A program made the position numbers and the translations under genes. From Empedobacter stercoris (GTDB lineage Bacteria > Bacteroidota > Bacteroidia > Flavobacteriales > Weeksellaceae): a stretch of 64,000 nt of DNA. Below are positions 44,003 to 54,152 of the stretch, in pieces (the first letter of the stretch is position 1; every line of letters starts with the position of its first letter). Location of the stretch: positions 310,001 through 374,000 of the forward strand of contig NZ_CP104209.1 of assembly GCF_025244765.1 (NCBI RefSeq), written 5' to 3'. A model generated the notes under the pieces. It saw nothing but the letters and a program-made list of their open reading frames with translations. It did not search any database and had not been told where the DNA came from.

Positions 44003-45211
44003 CTAATCACTAGTATATTTATTTTGTATCTGGTAATTTTTATCAAGAATTATAATTTCATAGGTATTCTTCTTTAAAAAAATAGAAGGAATATCAGTAT
44101 CAGTTAATACTTCATATACAGCTGTGGGAACACCATTTTGTTCAGCTTCACCTTTTCTGTAGAGCAATATCATTGCAGGATATTTTTTAATAAGATTCTT
44201 AGGAAGTATAATTTTTTTATATGCCTTAGATTTTTGAAGCAGAATGGTAGTTTCTAGAAAGGAATTTGCAGGTTGAATGATAGAGATATCAGTTTCATAA
44301 CTAGATGGATTACCTCTGAAAATGATTCCCTTTTCATTTATCAAAACAGTTGGAGTGGTTGTCGTGATTAATTTAGAAAGAGGTTGATTGTAACGACTTT
44401 CTCCTTTATCTGAATACTTATTTTGATCAATAGTAAAAGGATTAGTACCAGTTAACTCTGCTAAAATACCTGCCATAGACATGCCTCTACCGTTATTATC
44501 TCCTTCAAAAGCATGTCCTGCACCACAATAAATAAAATATTTACCATTGGTATTATTTTTCATAAAAGTATGGATATTCTTAGCTTGTGCAATCTCGCGA
44601 TTTTTCCAGGGATCTTTGTCCCAATTATCTTTATCCGAAGCTTCATAACCAAATACTGTAAAACCTAAATCAAGCGCTTCTTTTATAAAGTTTCCAAAAT
44701 TAGGCTCGGAAGTATAGAATCCACTTTCTACTGTTGCAAACTGTCTTTCATTTATCAATAAATCATCTAATGCTTCAAGACCTAAATAACGATATCCATT
44801 TGCGTAAAGATCCTTTAACAACGAAGTTGCAAACCATCTATGACTTGCATTATGATGCAGTTCATTTAGTATGACAATTTTTTCATTTTTACTTCTATCA
44901 ATAATATAATCTTTTGCAGAAACAGCTTTACTGTTATGAAAAAATACAGAATCAAAAGGGGTTAGTTTTATTTCTTTTAAATCTGGACGTTGTTCATTCC
45001 AAGTTTTAAGGGCTTTACTGTAACTTCCCTGAAAAGCAAAGTCTGTAGCTGCTAATTGTAACGCAAAAGTATTTTCACTACTGTTTTTTTTAGATTGTAT
45101 ATCCTCTGTAAACTTATAAGGGAGGTCTTGTGCTTGAGCAAGCTTTAAACTCAGAAAGAATAACAAAGAAAATAGTGAAATACGATTAGTAGTAATATTT
45201 TTCATATTCAA
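44003..45211 (-). CDS. Secreted TIKI/ChaN/EreA-superfamily protein
   Basis: The 402-residue protein has a signal peptide ending at about residue 28 (LAQAQ). The domain between 100 and 260 has NELHHNASHR (residues 116-125), YLGLEAL and YCGAGHAFEG, the Glu/His signature of the erythromycin esterase/ChaN/TIKI superfamily. Members include haem-binding lipoproteins and metalloproteases. The function here is unknown. Resistance is not implied by this similarity alone. It follows the OmpA lipoprotein gene by 23 bases and probably shares its transcript. Confidence 0.72.
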   Translation of the reverse strand: MNMKNITTNRISLFSLLFFLSLKLAQAQDLPYKFTEDIQSKKNSSENTFALQLAATDFAFQGSYSKALKTWNEQRPDLKEIKLTPFDSVFFHNSKAVSAKDYIIDRSKNEKIVILNELHHNASHRWFATSLLKDLYANGYRYLGLEALDDLLINERQFATVESGFYTSEPNFGNFIKEALDLGFTVFGYEASDKDNWDKDPWKNREIAQAKNIHTFMKNNTNGKYFIYCGAGHAFEGDNNGRGMSMAGILAELTGTNPFTIDQNKYSDKGESRYNQPLSKLITTTTPTVLINEKGIIFRGNPSSYETDISIIQPANSFLETTILLQKSKAYKKIILPKNLIKKYPAMILLYRKGEAEQNGVPTAVYEVLTDTDIPSIFLKKNTYEIIILDKNYQIQNKYTSD

Positions 45212-45234
45212 TAGAAATAAAACATATATAGATT

Positions 45235-46227
45235 TTACTTTACTTTAACCAATTCTACACGTCTATTTTTTGCTTTATTTTCTTCTGTATCATTTGCTAC
45301 CAATGGTTTTTCGGCTCCATATCCTATGGCAGATAAACGTGTTTTATCAATACCTAAAGCAATTAGTTTTTGCATTACAGCATTTGCACGGTCGTTAGAT
45401 AGTTTTTTGTTATGTTTAGCGTCTCCAGAATTATCTGTATGCCCTTCAATCGATATTTTCAATGCGTTATCTTTCTTTAAAGCATTTGCAATTTCAGTCA
45501 CAATTTCATCACCTTCTTGTGTGATTTTTGCTTGATCAACATCAAAATTTATATATAAAATAGATTTTCCATTCTTAGTCAAATCATTAGCAATATCGTC
45601 TGCTGTTACTTTGGTAATCGTCTGCTTAAAGTTTGCTTCTTGTAGTACATTAAGCGAAGCACCAGCATTGTTAGAAAGGTATTGTATATATACATTTCCT
45701 TTATCTTTTGTGCGTAATGTCCAAAACTTCATATTTTGTCCAGCGTATCCCATATCGCCTTCACCTCCTTTATTTGGATCTTGTTTATTGTAACGCTCAT
45801 ATTCTTCTTTGGTTATTTCACCATCAAACACTTTAACAGCCCCGATAGATTGTAAATAATCAGCCATACTTTTTTCAAAGAAATGTTGCGAAAATTCTTC
45901 TCCTTGTTTAGGTGAAACAAAAGTTTTATATAATTTTCCTTCAAAAGGAGTCATAACACCGTTAATAGGAAAAAAACACATGTCAAATTCTTTTACCAAA
46001 GGTTTGTTCATTTCTTGTAAACCTTGCGGAAGATTTATGAAAGGAAAATCTCCAATATCAGCTGTCGAAAATGGAATTTTGTTGATGTCAAATCCCTTAT
46101 CAGCAATCGTGTTTTCTTGATTCTGATTAGTATCTACTGCAACATTATTCGTTTTCTTTTCTTCTGTTTTGTTGTTACAAGAAACAATCAAAGTAGCTGC
46201 AATCGCTACAATAAATAGTTTATTCAT
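45235..46227 (-). CDS. OmpA-family lipoprotein
   Basis: The 330-residue protein has a lipoprotein signal ending at C17 (LIVSC). The middle part (about 50-205) is of unknown fold. A C-terminal OmpA domain (about 215-330) contains ISIEGHTDNSGD and LSNDRANAVMQKL with the NRRVEL end, and binds peptidoglycan. It therefore links outer membrane and cell wall. It borders the first repeat array. Confidence 0.88.
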   Translation of the reverse strand: MNKLFIVAIAATLIVSCNNKTEEKKTNNVAVDTNQNQENTIADKGFDINKIPFSTADIGDFPFINLPQGLQEMNKPLVKEFDMCFFPINGVMTPFEGKLYKTFVSPKQGEEFSQHFFEKSMADYLQSIGAVKVFDGEITKEEYERYNKQDPNKGGEGDMGYAGQNMKFWTLRTKDKGNVYIQYLSNNAGASLNVLQEANFKQTITKVTADDIANDLTKNGKSILYINFDVDQAKITQEGDEIVTEIANALKKDNALKISIEGHTDNSGDAKHNKKLSNDRANAVMQKLIALGIDKTRLSAIGYGAEKPLVANDTEENKAKNRRVELVKVK

Positions 46228-46426
46228 CGCTGTTCAAATATTAATTTTATAGTATTATTTGAGATAAAAATACTATAAATTATTATCATACAGCTATTTA
46301 TTTACGTAATTGTTTTAATATTTAAAGTCATCCTCTTTTTTATTTTATGAATATTGAATTCACATGCCTTACGGGGAAGAGCATCCAAAAAAAAATTTGA
46401 AATTAAAAATTTGAAATTAAAAGGAG

Positions 46427-46443
46427 GAGCCATGGTATGGCTC
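46427..46443. repeat. Hairpin element, form GAGCCAT/ATGGCTC
   Basis: A perfect 7-bp stem with loop GGT follows AAATTAAAAGGAG and precedes AGGTA. A second copy in R1 at 49581-49597 has stem GAGCCAC/GTGGCTC with compensating changes. Confidence 0.75.
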
Positions 46444-47693
46444 AGGTATTCCTTTTCTTTATTTTCATTTCTTCCTTTCATTTTTTTATTCATTACTTAT
46501 CTATTTTTATTGTCGGTATTCATATGCCCTTCGGGGAAGCTCATCCAAAAAACGAAACAAAAAAGATGCCGACAGTAGTCTCTCAATGATTCAACTAACT
46601 AAATTATTTCCATAAAGTTGGCAACTCGCTTTGCTCAAACACTCCAACTTTTTTTATTCCAATAATTTTGAGTTGAATTGCATTTCGATACTAAATCGTC
46701 GGTTTTTTAATTCCTGTTTCTATACTAAAATTCAATTTTAATACGGGCACTGAGGCACTCGAAGTGCAGAATCCCATTCAATATGTCATTTCGAGGTATC
46801 GAGAAATCTTTATATCACTTTTTTATTCATAGCTTTTTTATTTTAATTATCGGTATTCATATGCCCTACGGGGAAATGAGCAAAAAAGTAATCAAAAAAC
46901 TCTTGTCTTTGATTTTCGACGGTCAAAATTAGTTTCAGCCATTGAATGTTTTTAAATCATTATCATTCTTTCATTTTTTAAGCGCAAAAAACGAAACAAA
47001 AAACGCTTGGCTGTAAACCTCTCTACTAAAAATGTTCTCATTCCACTAAAGATTTTAAAAACCCTACGGGCTAAAATCTTTTTAACGCTGCATTCAAACA
47101 TTTTCTTAACGTGAGAGTTTTAATGCCAGTTTCTTCATCCTTTTTCTATATTAAAATTCGTTATCATTTCGATTATAAACTCGTCATTGCTGAAAAGTCG
47201 AGTGTCAATTCGGTGTAAAGAGCGTTAAAAATGATTTACTGTTCGCATTTCATATACGAATGATTTAAAGCATTTAGCGAGTAGCCATTATTAACCGAAT
47301 TATAAGCACAGACTTGATTTTTTTTGGTTCGTTTTTTTATCAAGAAAAAAAATGAACGTAATAAAATTATTATCTTCTTATTATCGTAAATTATGATCAG
47401 AACCTCATTCTTAATCTTAAATACATACTACTTTTTACATACTACAATTCTCATATCTCAATTCAAAAATCGTTTACATATATTCTACTGCCACTATGTT
47501 GCCTTTATCCTGCCTTCATCTTGCCTTGATGTTGGGAGTATCCTGCCATTTGGAATTGTCTATGTTCTACGTTTAACGTTTTTTATTCTTATTAATATTC
47601 AAATTCTTTTTTACCAATGAATTTTGTCATTCTGGGCTTGTCTCAGAATCGCATTCAATATGTCATTTCGAGGTATCGAGAAATCTCTTTCCT

Positions 47694-49012
47694 TCATTTT
47701 TTAAGCGCAAAAAACGAAACAAAAAACGCTTGGCTGTAAACCTCTCTACTAAAAATGTTCTCATTTCACTAAAGATTTTAAAAACCCTACGGGCTAAAAC
47801 CTTTTTTACGTTCCATTCAATCATTTTCTTAACGTGAGAGTTTTAATGCCAGTTTCTTCATCCTTTTTCAATATTCAAATTCATTATCACTTTCAACAAT
47901 TCTAAAATCTCAATTCTCATATCTAAAATCCTGTCCCTTCCGATACACGAACCTCGAACAAACCATACGGAACGCATATATAATGGATACAGAATGGTTA
48001 CAGCGCTGATACACAACCGATACAGAAAAGTGTCATTTTGGATATACATCGATACAGGAATTTAACATTTTTTAACACATTATTTCTTTAATATTCTGTC
48101 ATTTCAACAAATCTTTTGTCAATTTTTTATTCATAGCTTATTTATTTTAATTATCGGTATTCATATGCCCTACGGGGAAATGAGCAAAAAAGTAATCAAA
48201 AAACTCTTGTCTTTGATTTTCGACGGTCAAAATTAGTTTCAGCCATTGAATGTTTTTAAATCATTATCATTCTTTCATTTTTTAAGCGCAAAAAACGAAA
48301 CAAAAAACGCTTGGCTGTAAACCTCTCTACTAAAAATATTCTCATTTCACTAAAGATTTTAAAAACCCTACGGGCTAAAACCTTTTTAACGTTGTATTCA
48401 ACCATTTTCTTAACGTGAGAGATTTAATGCCAGTTTCTACGTCCTTTTTCTATATTAAAATTCATTATCACTTTCAACAATTCTAAAATCTCAATTCTCA
48501 TATCTAAAATCTTGTCCCTTCCGATACACGAACCTCGAACAAACCATACGGAACGCATATATAATGGATACAGAATGGTTACAGCGCTGATACACAACCG
48601 ATACAGAAAAGTGTCATTTTGGATATACATCGATACAGGAATTTAACATTTTTTAACACATTATTTCTTTAATATTCTGTCATTTCAACAAATCTTTTGT
48701 CAATTTTTTATTCATAGCTTATTTATTTTAATTATCGGTATTCATATGCCCTACGGGGAAATGAGCAAAAAAGTATTCAAAAAACTCTTGTCTTTGATTT
48801 TCGACGGTTAAAATTAGTTTCAGCCATTGAATGTTTTTAAATCATTATCATTCTTTCATTTTTTAAGCGCAAAAAACGAAACAAAAAACGCTTGGCTGTA
48901 AACCTCTCTACTAAAAATGTTCTCATTTCACTAAAGATTTTAAAAACCCTACGGGCTAAAACCTTTTAACGTTCCATTCAATCATTTTCTTAACGTGAGA
49001 GTTTTAATGCCG
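47694..49012. repeat. 581-bp tandem repeat, two copies plus a partial third
   Basis: Landmarks recur at exact 581-base steps: CGCTTGGCTG at 47727, 48308 and 48889, and CGATACACGAACCTCGAAC at 47941 and 48522. Units are about 47694-48274 and 48275-48855, with a third partial copy from 48856. Identity between the full units is very high, indicating a recent duplication. Twin 60-70 codon minus-strand frames within them (near 47858 and 48424) are by-products. Confidence 0.9.
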
Positions 49013-49147
49013 TTTTTCTAATTCAAGTTGATTATTAATAAAGGATTCTAAAGTTGATATACGATTTGCAGAGGAGCTTCAATCCATTGGATGAGAAACT
49101 GAAATGAATTCAGTTTGACATATTACATTTCAAATACTTATTACTTT
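49010..49147. repeat. Direct repeat inside R1 (second copy 49773-49909)
   Basis: GCCGTTTTTCTAATTCAAG and the following 120 bases recur nearly unchanged at 49773-49909. The shared stretch also extends leftward through the GTAAACCTCTCTACTAAAA module (48898 and 49661). A large part of the end of R1 is thus duplicated with an offset of about 762 bp. Confidence 0.85.
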
Positions 49148-49580
49148 TTACATAATACATTGTACAACAACCCTCTCAATACTAATATCTCACATCTAAT
49201 TTGTACATAATACATTTTACATCGTACATCAAAAATAGTTACATACATTCTACTGCCACTATGTTGCCTTCATCTTGCCTTGATGTTGGGAGTATCCTGC
49301 CATTTGGAATTGTCTATGTTCTATGGTTAACGTGATACGTTTTTTTTCTTTCTTGCTGTCACATTGAGTAAATTTTCGTTTCATAAAAAAAGAAAATTGT
49401 ATCGAAATGTCTTTTCTATGTCAGTTCTATGTACCTATGTGGTGAATATTCTTTTTTGTCATATCTTCCTTTCATTTTTTTATTCATTTCCTGTTTATTT
49501 AAATTATCGGTATTCATATGCCCTTCGGGGAAGCTCATCCAAAAAAACATTTGAAATTAAAAATTTGAGATTAAGAGGAG

Positions 49581-49597
49581 GAGCCACGGAGTGGCTC
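49581..49597. repeat. Hairpin element, form GAGCCAC/GTGGCTC
   Basis: The same element as at 46427 with a compensatory T-A to C-G exchange at the top of the stem and loop GGA. Flanks AGAGGAG and AGGTATTC are conserved. Confidence 0.75.
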
Positions 49598-50029
49598 AGG
49601 TATTCATTTTCTTTGATGTCACTTTTTACTTGACTAAAAAGTAACCAAAAAGTCAAGGCCGTAAACCTCTCTACTAAAAATGTTTTCATTCCACTAAAGA
49701 TTTTACAAACCCTACGGGCTAAAATCTTTTTTACGTTCCATTCAATCATTTTCTTAACGTGAGAGTTTTAATGCCGTTTTTCTAATTCAAGTTGATTATT
49801 AATAAAGGATTCTAAAGTTGATATACGATTTGCAGAGGAGCTTCAATCCATTGGATGAGAAACTGAAATGAATTCAGTTTGACAGATTACATTTCAAATA
49901 CTTATTACATAATACATACTACAATTCTTACATCTCAATTCAAAAATCGTTTACATACATTCTACTGCCACTATGTTGCCTTTATCCTGCTACTACTTAG
50001 AGATGAAAATGTTGTTTACGTTTTTCTAT

Positions 50030-51667
50030 TTAATCGTCTTTGTTTATATTGAATTTCAATTGTTTAATATATTCATAAGGGCGAAATGAAGTCACTTGAA
50101 AGAATACATTCGAAAATTGACGAGAAGATGAAAAACCTACTAATTCTGCTAAATCACCAATTGAATGTTGATGATACTGATCTGAATCCATTAGGAGATG
50201 AAGAACATAATTTATTCGAAGTCGATTGATGTAATTTGAAAAATTAGTTCCTTTTTCTGAATTAATAATCTTTGATAAATATGCAGAATTGGTTTTAAAT
50301 GATTTTGCTAATTGAGCTAAGGTTAAAGTTTTCTGTACAAATAAGTGATTCATTTCAAAATCATTCAGCTGATTCAAAATATCATTTACAACTTCAGTCG
50401 GAATCTCAATAACGGGAGGTTCTTTTACTTTCTTTTTATCTATCGTAAGCTTTTTGAAAAAACGTTTGTAACTATACAATACCCCTATTGAACATAAAAT
50501 GATCACAAAACCTATCAAAATAGGATAGATGGCGATTTTGAATTCAACATTTTTCTTCAACTTCAATAGTTCTTTTTCATCATATTCTTTTTGGAGAATA
50601 GGAGAAAGCTTTACTGTATTTTGCTGAGTTAAATGATCTAATTTTAATAACTGATTGATATAATACAATTGATTTGGGTAATTACGATTATTTTCAGAAT
50701 TATGGATTAAGGCATCGTAAGCAGCACGAACATCGCTATCCAAAAACTCATATTCATTAAAAAGTTGATCTATTTTTTGAAAATATATAATTGCTTTTTG
50801 TACTTCATTTATTGTCTCGTAAGATTTACCAATATAAAAATAAGCCAAACTAAGTGAATTAGCATCTTGTTGATTTTTTAAATAATCTAATTCATTTGTT
50901 AGTATGGCTATAGATTGTTGATACTCTTTTTCTAAATAGAATTGAATTCCTTTTAAATAGGTAAAATAATGAATAAAATAGTCGTTTTGAGAATCTTGAC
51001 TCAATTCCAAACCTTTATGATTAAGTTGATTAGCTTCGGTGTATTTATGTTGAGCCTGTAAAATTTGAACAGAATAATAAAGGCTATTTAAATAATAAGC
51101 TTGGTGATTGACATCTGAACTATTATTTTCAAAGTAAATAATGCATTTCTGAAACAATAGTTCCGCTTCACTAAACTGTTTTAATTGAAATTTAATTAAA
51201 GCAACATTAAAAAGGACTTTATGCGTTAAATAGTTGGATGATTTCTTATTCAATTTCTTTTCAGCTAATAAATAATTTTTTAAGGCTGGTTGAAATTTCT
51301 TGAACTGATAATGAACCAATCCTTTCGAAAGAAAACTTTGAACAATCAAATCATTATTCTTTGTCTGTTGAGCAACAACTATCGCACTATCAGCATATTT
51401 TAATTTGGTTGAATAATCCTGTGAAAAGTAAATAGCTTCCTTATAGCCATAGCACAACGTTTCGCTATCATTACTAATCTTAGCCTTTAGGATATAAGCA
51501 TTAATGTACTTCCAAACTTCGGGATTGTTCTTATCGGTTTGAAATGAATCAATTCTCTGAACTAGAAAGTCATTTGTTTGTGTGCTTAGTTGATCAATTG
51601 CATAGACATTTTCGATGTTGAAAATAAGCCATAAAAATCCAATTAGAAGGGGTATAGATGTTTTCAT
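50030..51667 (-). CDS. Membrane-bound TPR regulator with AraC-type DNA-binding domain
   Basis: Starts at 51667 or 51673 give the signal-like sequence MKTSIPLLIGFLWLIFN; an upstream in-frame ATG at 51751 would bury it. The 545-residue product has extracytoplasmic TPR-type helical repeats (about 30-370), one membrane helix (about 376-400) and a cytoplasmic AraC/XylS domain (about 442-537) with the motif SIGDLAELVGFSSSRQFSNVF. It probably senses an extracytoplasmic ligand, perhaps a peptide, and controls nearby genes. It is divergent from the lipoprotein-MauE-DUF6520 genes. Confidence 0.85.
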   Translation of the reverse strand: MKTSIPLLIGFLWLIFNIENVYAIDQLSTQTNDFLVQRIDSFQTDKNNPEVWKYINAYILKAKISNDSETLCYGYKEAIYFSQDYSTKLKYADSAIVVAQQTKNNDLIVQSFLSKGLVHYQFKKFQPALKNYLLAEKKLNKKSSNYLTHKVLFNVALIKFQLKQFSEAELLFQKCIIYFENNSSDVNHQAYYLNSLYYSVQILQAQHKYTEANQLNHKGLELSQDSQNDYFIHYFTYLKGIQFYLEKEYQQSIAILTNELDYLKNQQDANSLSLAYFYIGKSYETINEVQKAIIYFQKIDQLFNEYEFLDSDVRAAYDALIHNSENNRNYPNQLYYINQLLKLDHLTQQNTVKLSPILQKEYDEKELLKLKKNVEFKIAIYPILIGFVIILCSIGVLYSYKRFFKKLTIDKKKVKEPPVIEIPTEVVNDILNQLNDFEMNHLFVQKTLTLAQLAKSFKTNSAYLSKIINSEKGTNFSNYINRLRINYVLHLLMDSDQYHQHSIGDLAELVGFSSSRQFSNVFFQVTSFRPYEYIKQLKFNINKDD

Positions 51668-52013
51668 AAGCATTGTTTTTTTAGATGAAAACAGTAGTAG
51701 ATTTTCATGTAAGTTACTTATTTTAATTGAATTAGGTTTGTAAATTACCACAAATCACTAATCGATTACTCCATGAAATGTATGTATTTATAAATTTCAC
51801 ACATTTATACAGCGTTGTAGGATATTTTTTTCATAGTAATTTAAAAAATTAACATTTGGTAATTTATTGTTTATTAATAATATAAACGATTACAGGTGAC
51901 ACTTTTATAAAATCAACATAGTCTTTATGTTTTTGACGTGCTTCTTTATTGTTTTAATCATTATGCCTTCTAATTTTAAGCTAAGAATATAAATAATCCT
52001 AAAAAACACGACT

Positions 52014-52250
52014 ATGAAAACAAAAACTTATTTATTCATTAGCATCATTAGTTTCCTATTTTATCAATGTATAGAACAGGAAGCTCCACAATTAAGATCA
52101 GATGGTTTATCTGTTGTAGAACAAAAACGCGAATCAGATTTACATATAGAATTGGATAGTGTCGTTACTGCTGATTCTATTCAAGAAGAAGCTGATCCAC
52201 CAAAAGATAAAGATCCTTATATCAAGCGTACTGAAGAAGGAGGTGAGTAG
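52014..52250 (+). CDS. Small lipoprotein
   Basis: The 78-residue protein has a lipoprotein signal ending at C19 (FYQC) and a short acidic mature part of about 60 residues rich in Asp, Glu and Lys. No family is recognised. It lies 28 bases before the MauE/DoxX gene and is likely in its operon, so it may be an accessory of the DUF6520-type system. Confidence 0.65.
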   Translation: MKTKTYLFISIISFLFYQCIEQEAPQLRSDGLSVVEQKRESDLHIELDSVVTADSIQEEADPPKDKDPYIKRTEEGGE

Positions 52251-52278
52251 TTCACTTTAAACCTAAAAACACATTAAG

Positions 52279-53748
52279 ATGAGAAAATACGATCCATTTA
52301 TACAAACACTCATCTGCTACCTATTTATTGTGTTGTTTATTTATGCGGCGGTAAGCAAGCTGATGGATTTTGAGAATTTTCAAATTCAATTGGCACAATC
52401 ACCATTACTTAGTGCTTATGCAGGATTTATTTCTTATGCAGTTATTATTGCGGAAATAGTGATTGCATTACTGCTTTGTTATAAAAGATGGCGATTAATT
52501 GGGCTTTATGCTTCATTCGGATTAATGATAGCATTTACAGTCTATATTTATCTGATATTAAATTACAGCGATTTCATTCCATGTTCCTGTGGCGGTATTT
52601 TAGAAAAGATGGGATGGACAGAACATTTAATTTTTAATGTAATCTTTGTTGGTCTTTCCATCATTGCTATTATGATTACAAGAGAAAGTGTAAAACGAAA
52701 GCTTTTCTTGAAATTAATTGTAATTGGTATTTTGAGTGCGGGTTGTGTTGTTATTTTATTCTTACAATCAGAAGCAAAGATGTCTAAACAGAATCCATTT
52801 ATTCGAAAATATTTGAAAGATATTGTGATTGGTAAACATTCGTATAAGCTTAAAAATAATTCACACTATTTTATTGGCGTTACAAACAATAAGCTATACT
52901 TAGGAGATCGATTTGCACCTCTTTATGTAACGGAAATAGATTTAGATAATTATCAATCTCGTGAGCTAATAATTAAAATCGACCAAGACGACTTTCCTTT
53001 TCGTACAGTTAAAATATTTATTTCATCTCCACATTTCTTTTTAGTAGATGGAACTGTTCCTGTAATCTTTAAGGGGGATATCAAAACATGGGAAGCTAAA
53101 GTATTATCAACAGATCCAACCCTTTATTTTTCGAAAGCTGTTATAAGTTCAACAGACGAGTTATTTGTACGTAAGCAAGATTTTAAAACAAAAAAAAATA
53201 TACTAGCGCGATATAATTTAGCACCTTCTGTACAACAATTTACCACTACATCAATATTTGGTGAAGCAACACAAGGGATTTTTGATACAGATGGCATTCC
53301 GTTGTTTGATTTAAAACAAAATAAATTTCTATATGTATACTATTATCGAAACAATTATACAGTTGCGAATAAAAATTTAGATGTAATCACCAGATCTCAT
53401 ACAATAGACACCACCCGTTTAGCGCCACTTAAAGTTATAACGAATCAGCAAAATCAGCAAAAATTATTAAATCCCAATAGTGTAATAAACCGCTTAGCAG
53501 CGGTAGATAATGGGTTATTGTATATAAATTCTACTAAAAAAGGACAATTTGAAGATAATCAAGTGTGGAAACAAGCTTCTGCAGTAGATATATATGATTA
53601 TCAAAAACAATTGTATAAAGGCAGTTTTTATCTCTATGATGTTGATCGTCAAAAAACAAATGAATTTATTATTAACAACAATAATTTATATGCAATTATA
53701 AAGAATCAACTGGTTGTATATACGCTTAATACGAAAATCATACAATAA
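52279..53748 (+). CDS. MauE/DoxX-like redox membrane protein fused to a large extracytoplasmic domain
   Basis: The first 155 residues form four membrane helices of the MauE/DoxX type with a CSCGG motif (C102, C104) between helices, the usual redox-active cysteines. A fifth helix (about 142-162) leads to a C-terminal part of about 320 residues with repeated beta strands, possibly a propeller, of no assigned family. Such proteins supply oxidising equivalents for disulfide formation in the periplasm. The downstream DUF6520-like protein has four cysteines and is a likely client. Confidence 0.75.
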   Translation: MRKYDPFIQTLICYLFIVLFIYAAVSKLMDFENFQIQLAQSPLLSAYAGFISYAVIIAEIVIALLLCYKRWRLIGLYASFGLMIAFTVYIYLILNYSDFIPCSCGGILEKMGWTEHLIFNVIFVGLSIIAIMITRESVKRKLFLKLIVIGILSAGCVVILFLQSEAKMSKQNPFIRKYLKDIVIGKHSYKLKNNSHYFIGVTNNKLYLGDRFAPLYVTEIDLDNYQSRELIIKIDQDDFPFRTVKIFISSPHFFLVDGTVPVIFKGDIKTWEAKVLSTDPTLYFSKAVISSTDELFVRKQDFKTKKNILARYNLAPSVQQFTTTSIFGEATQGIFDTDGIPLFDLKQNKFLYVYYYRNNYTVANKNLDVITRSHTIDTTRLAPLKVITNQQNQQKLLNPNSVINRLAAVDNGLLYINSTKKGQFEDNQVWKQASAVDIYDYQKQLYKGSFYLYDVDRQKTNEFIINNNNLYAIIKNQLVVYTLNTKIIQ

Positions 53749-53749
53749 A

Positions 53750-53763
53750 CTATCGGCCGATAG
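53750..53763. repeat. 14-bp palindrome between MauE and DUF6520 genes
   Basis: CTATCGGCCGATAG is perfectly self-complementary and starts one base after the MauE stop. It has no T tract, so it is not a full terminator. It may be an RNA processing or stability hairpin that sets the higher level of the small secreted protein, or an operator. Confidence 0.5.
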
Positions 53764-53822
53764 CAGGAGGATAACCGAACACCTGTATAATATAGTAGGT
53801 TAAAACCAAAAAAAATCAAAAA

Positions 53823-54113
53823 ATGAAAAATTTAAAACTTCAAACAGTATTGCCTATTGCAGCATTTTTATTGGCTGGAATAGGAGCGTTTGCTACGCAG
53901 CAAACTAAAAGCAACGAATCTATCAAAGATGCTGCTTTAATCGATGGATTTATTCGACATAGTTCGTCTACAGATTGTGAAGAAATTAAAGTTGATTGTA
54001 CACAAGAACGTACAGATCAACTTTGTATGACAGAAGAAGCAACTCCACAGCAAGTTTGGCAAAAAAATGGTGTTGGCCAGTGTGTTTTAGAATTATATAA
54101 ACCAATTAATTAA
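53823..54113 (+). CDS. Small secreted DUF6520-like cysteine protein
   Basis: The 96-residue protein has a signal peptide (MKNLKLQTVLPIAAFLLAG) likely cleaved after AFA at residue 24. The mature 70 residues hold four cysteines at 52, 59, 68 and 87, fitting two disulfides. The layout matches small flavobacterial proteins annotated as DUF6520, which commonly lie beside MauE/DoxX genes. The function is unknown. A secreted signal, a peptide substrate or a structural role are all possible. Confidence 0.72.
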   Translation: MKNLKLQTVLPIAAFLLAGIGAFATQQTKSNESIKDAALIDGFIRHSSSTDCEEIKVDCTQERTDQLCMTEEATPQQVWQKNGVGQCVLELYKPIN

Positions 54114-54117
54114 AAAT

Positions 54118-54142
54118 AGAGGTTCCGAAAGGAACCTCTTCT
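54118..54142 (+). terminator. Terminator after the DUF6520-like gene
   Basis: Arms AGAGGTTCC and GGAACCTCT close a GAAA tetraloop, followed by a T-rich stretch. It lies between convergent genes. Confidence 0.85.
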
Positions 54143-54152
54143 TATTTGTAGG

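Larger units (their letters stand above)
46300..50010. repeat. Repeat array R1, gene-free, about 3.7 kb
   Basis: No credible gene lies here. The DNA is built from modules that recur within R1 and in array R2: a CGGTATTCATATGCCCT element (46852, 48156, 48736, 49509), a GATTTTCGACGGTCAAAA element (46910, 48215, 48795), a GTAAACCTCTCTACTAAAA element (near 47012, 47735, 48316, 48898, 49661), a palindromic GTCATTCTGGGCTTGTCTC/ATTTCGAGGTATCGAGAAA element (46790, 47626), and an ACTGCCACTATGTTGCC element (47490, 49251, 49965). Short reading frames inside are copies of one another and not genes of known type. Confidence 0.85.

Noticed and set aside
44003-45211. Erythromycin esterase resistance gene
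   Set aside because: Only the general superfamily motifs are shared; the protein is secreted and paired with an OmpA lipoprotein, so a resistance role is not supported.
47858-48630. Two nearly identical 63-68 codon minus-strand frames
   Set aside because: They lie in the 581-bp tandem repeat and are duplicated with it; composition and lack of start signals do not support genes.
49504-49749. 81-codon minus-strand frame in R1
   Set aside because: It is stitched from several repeat modules, and equivalent frames in other copies are broken by a one-base indel.
46300-50010. CRISPR array
   Set aside because: Repeats are long, of mixed type and irregularly spaced, with no short uniform repeat-spacer pattern and no cas genes.
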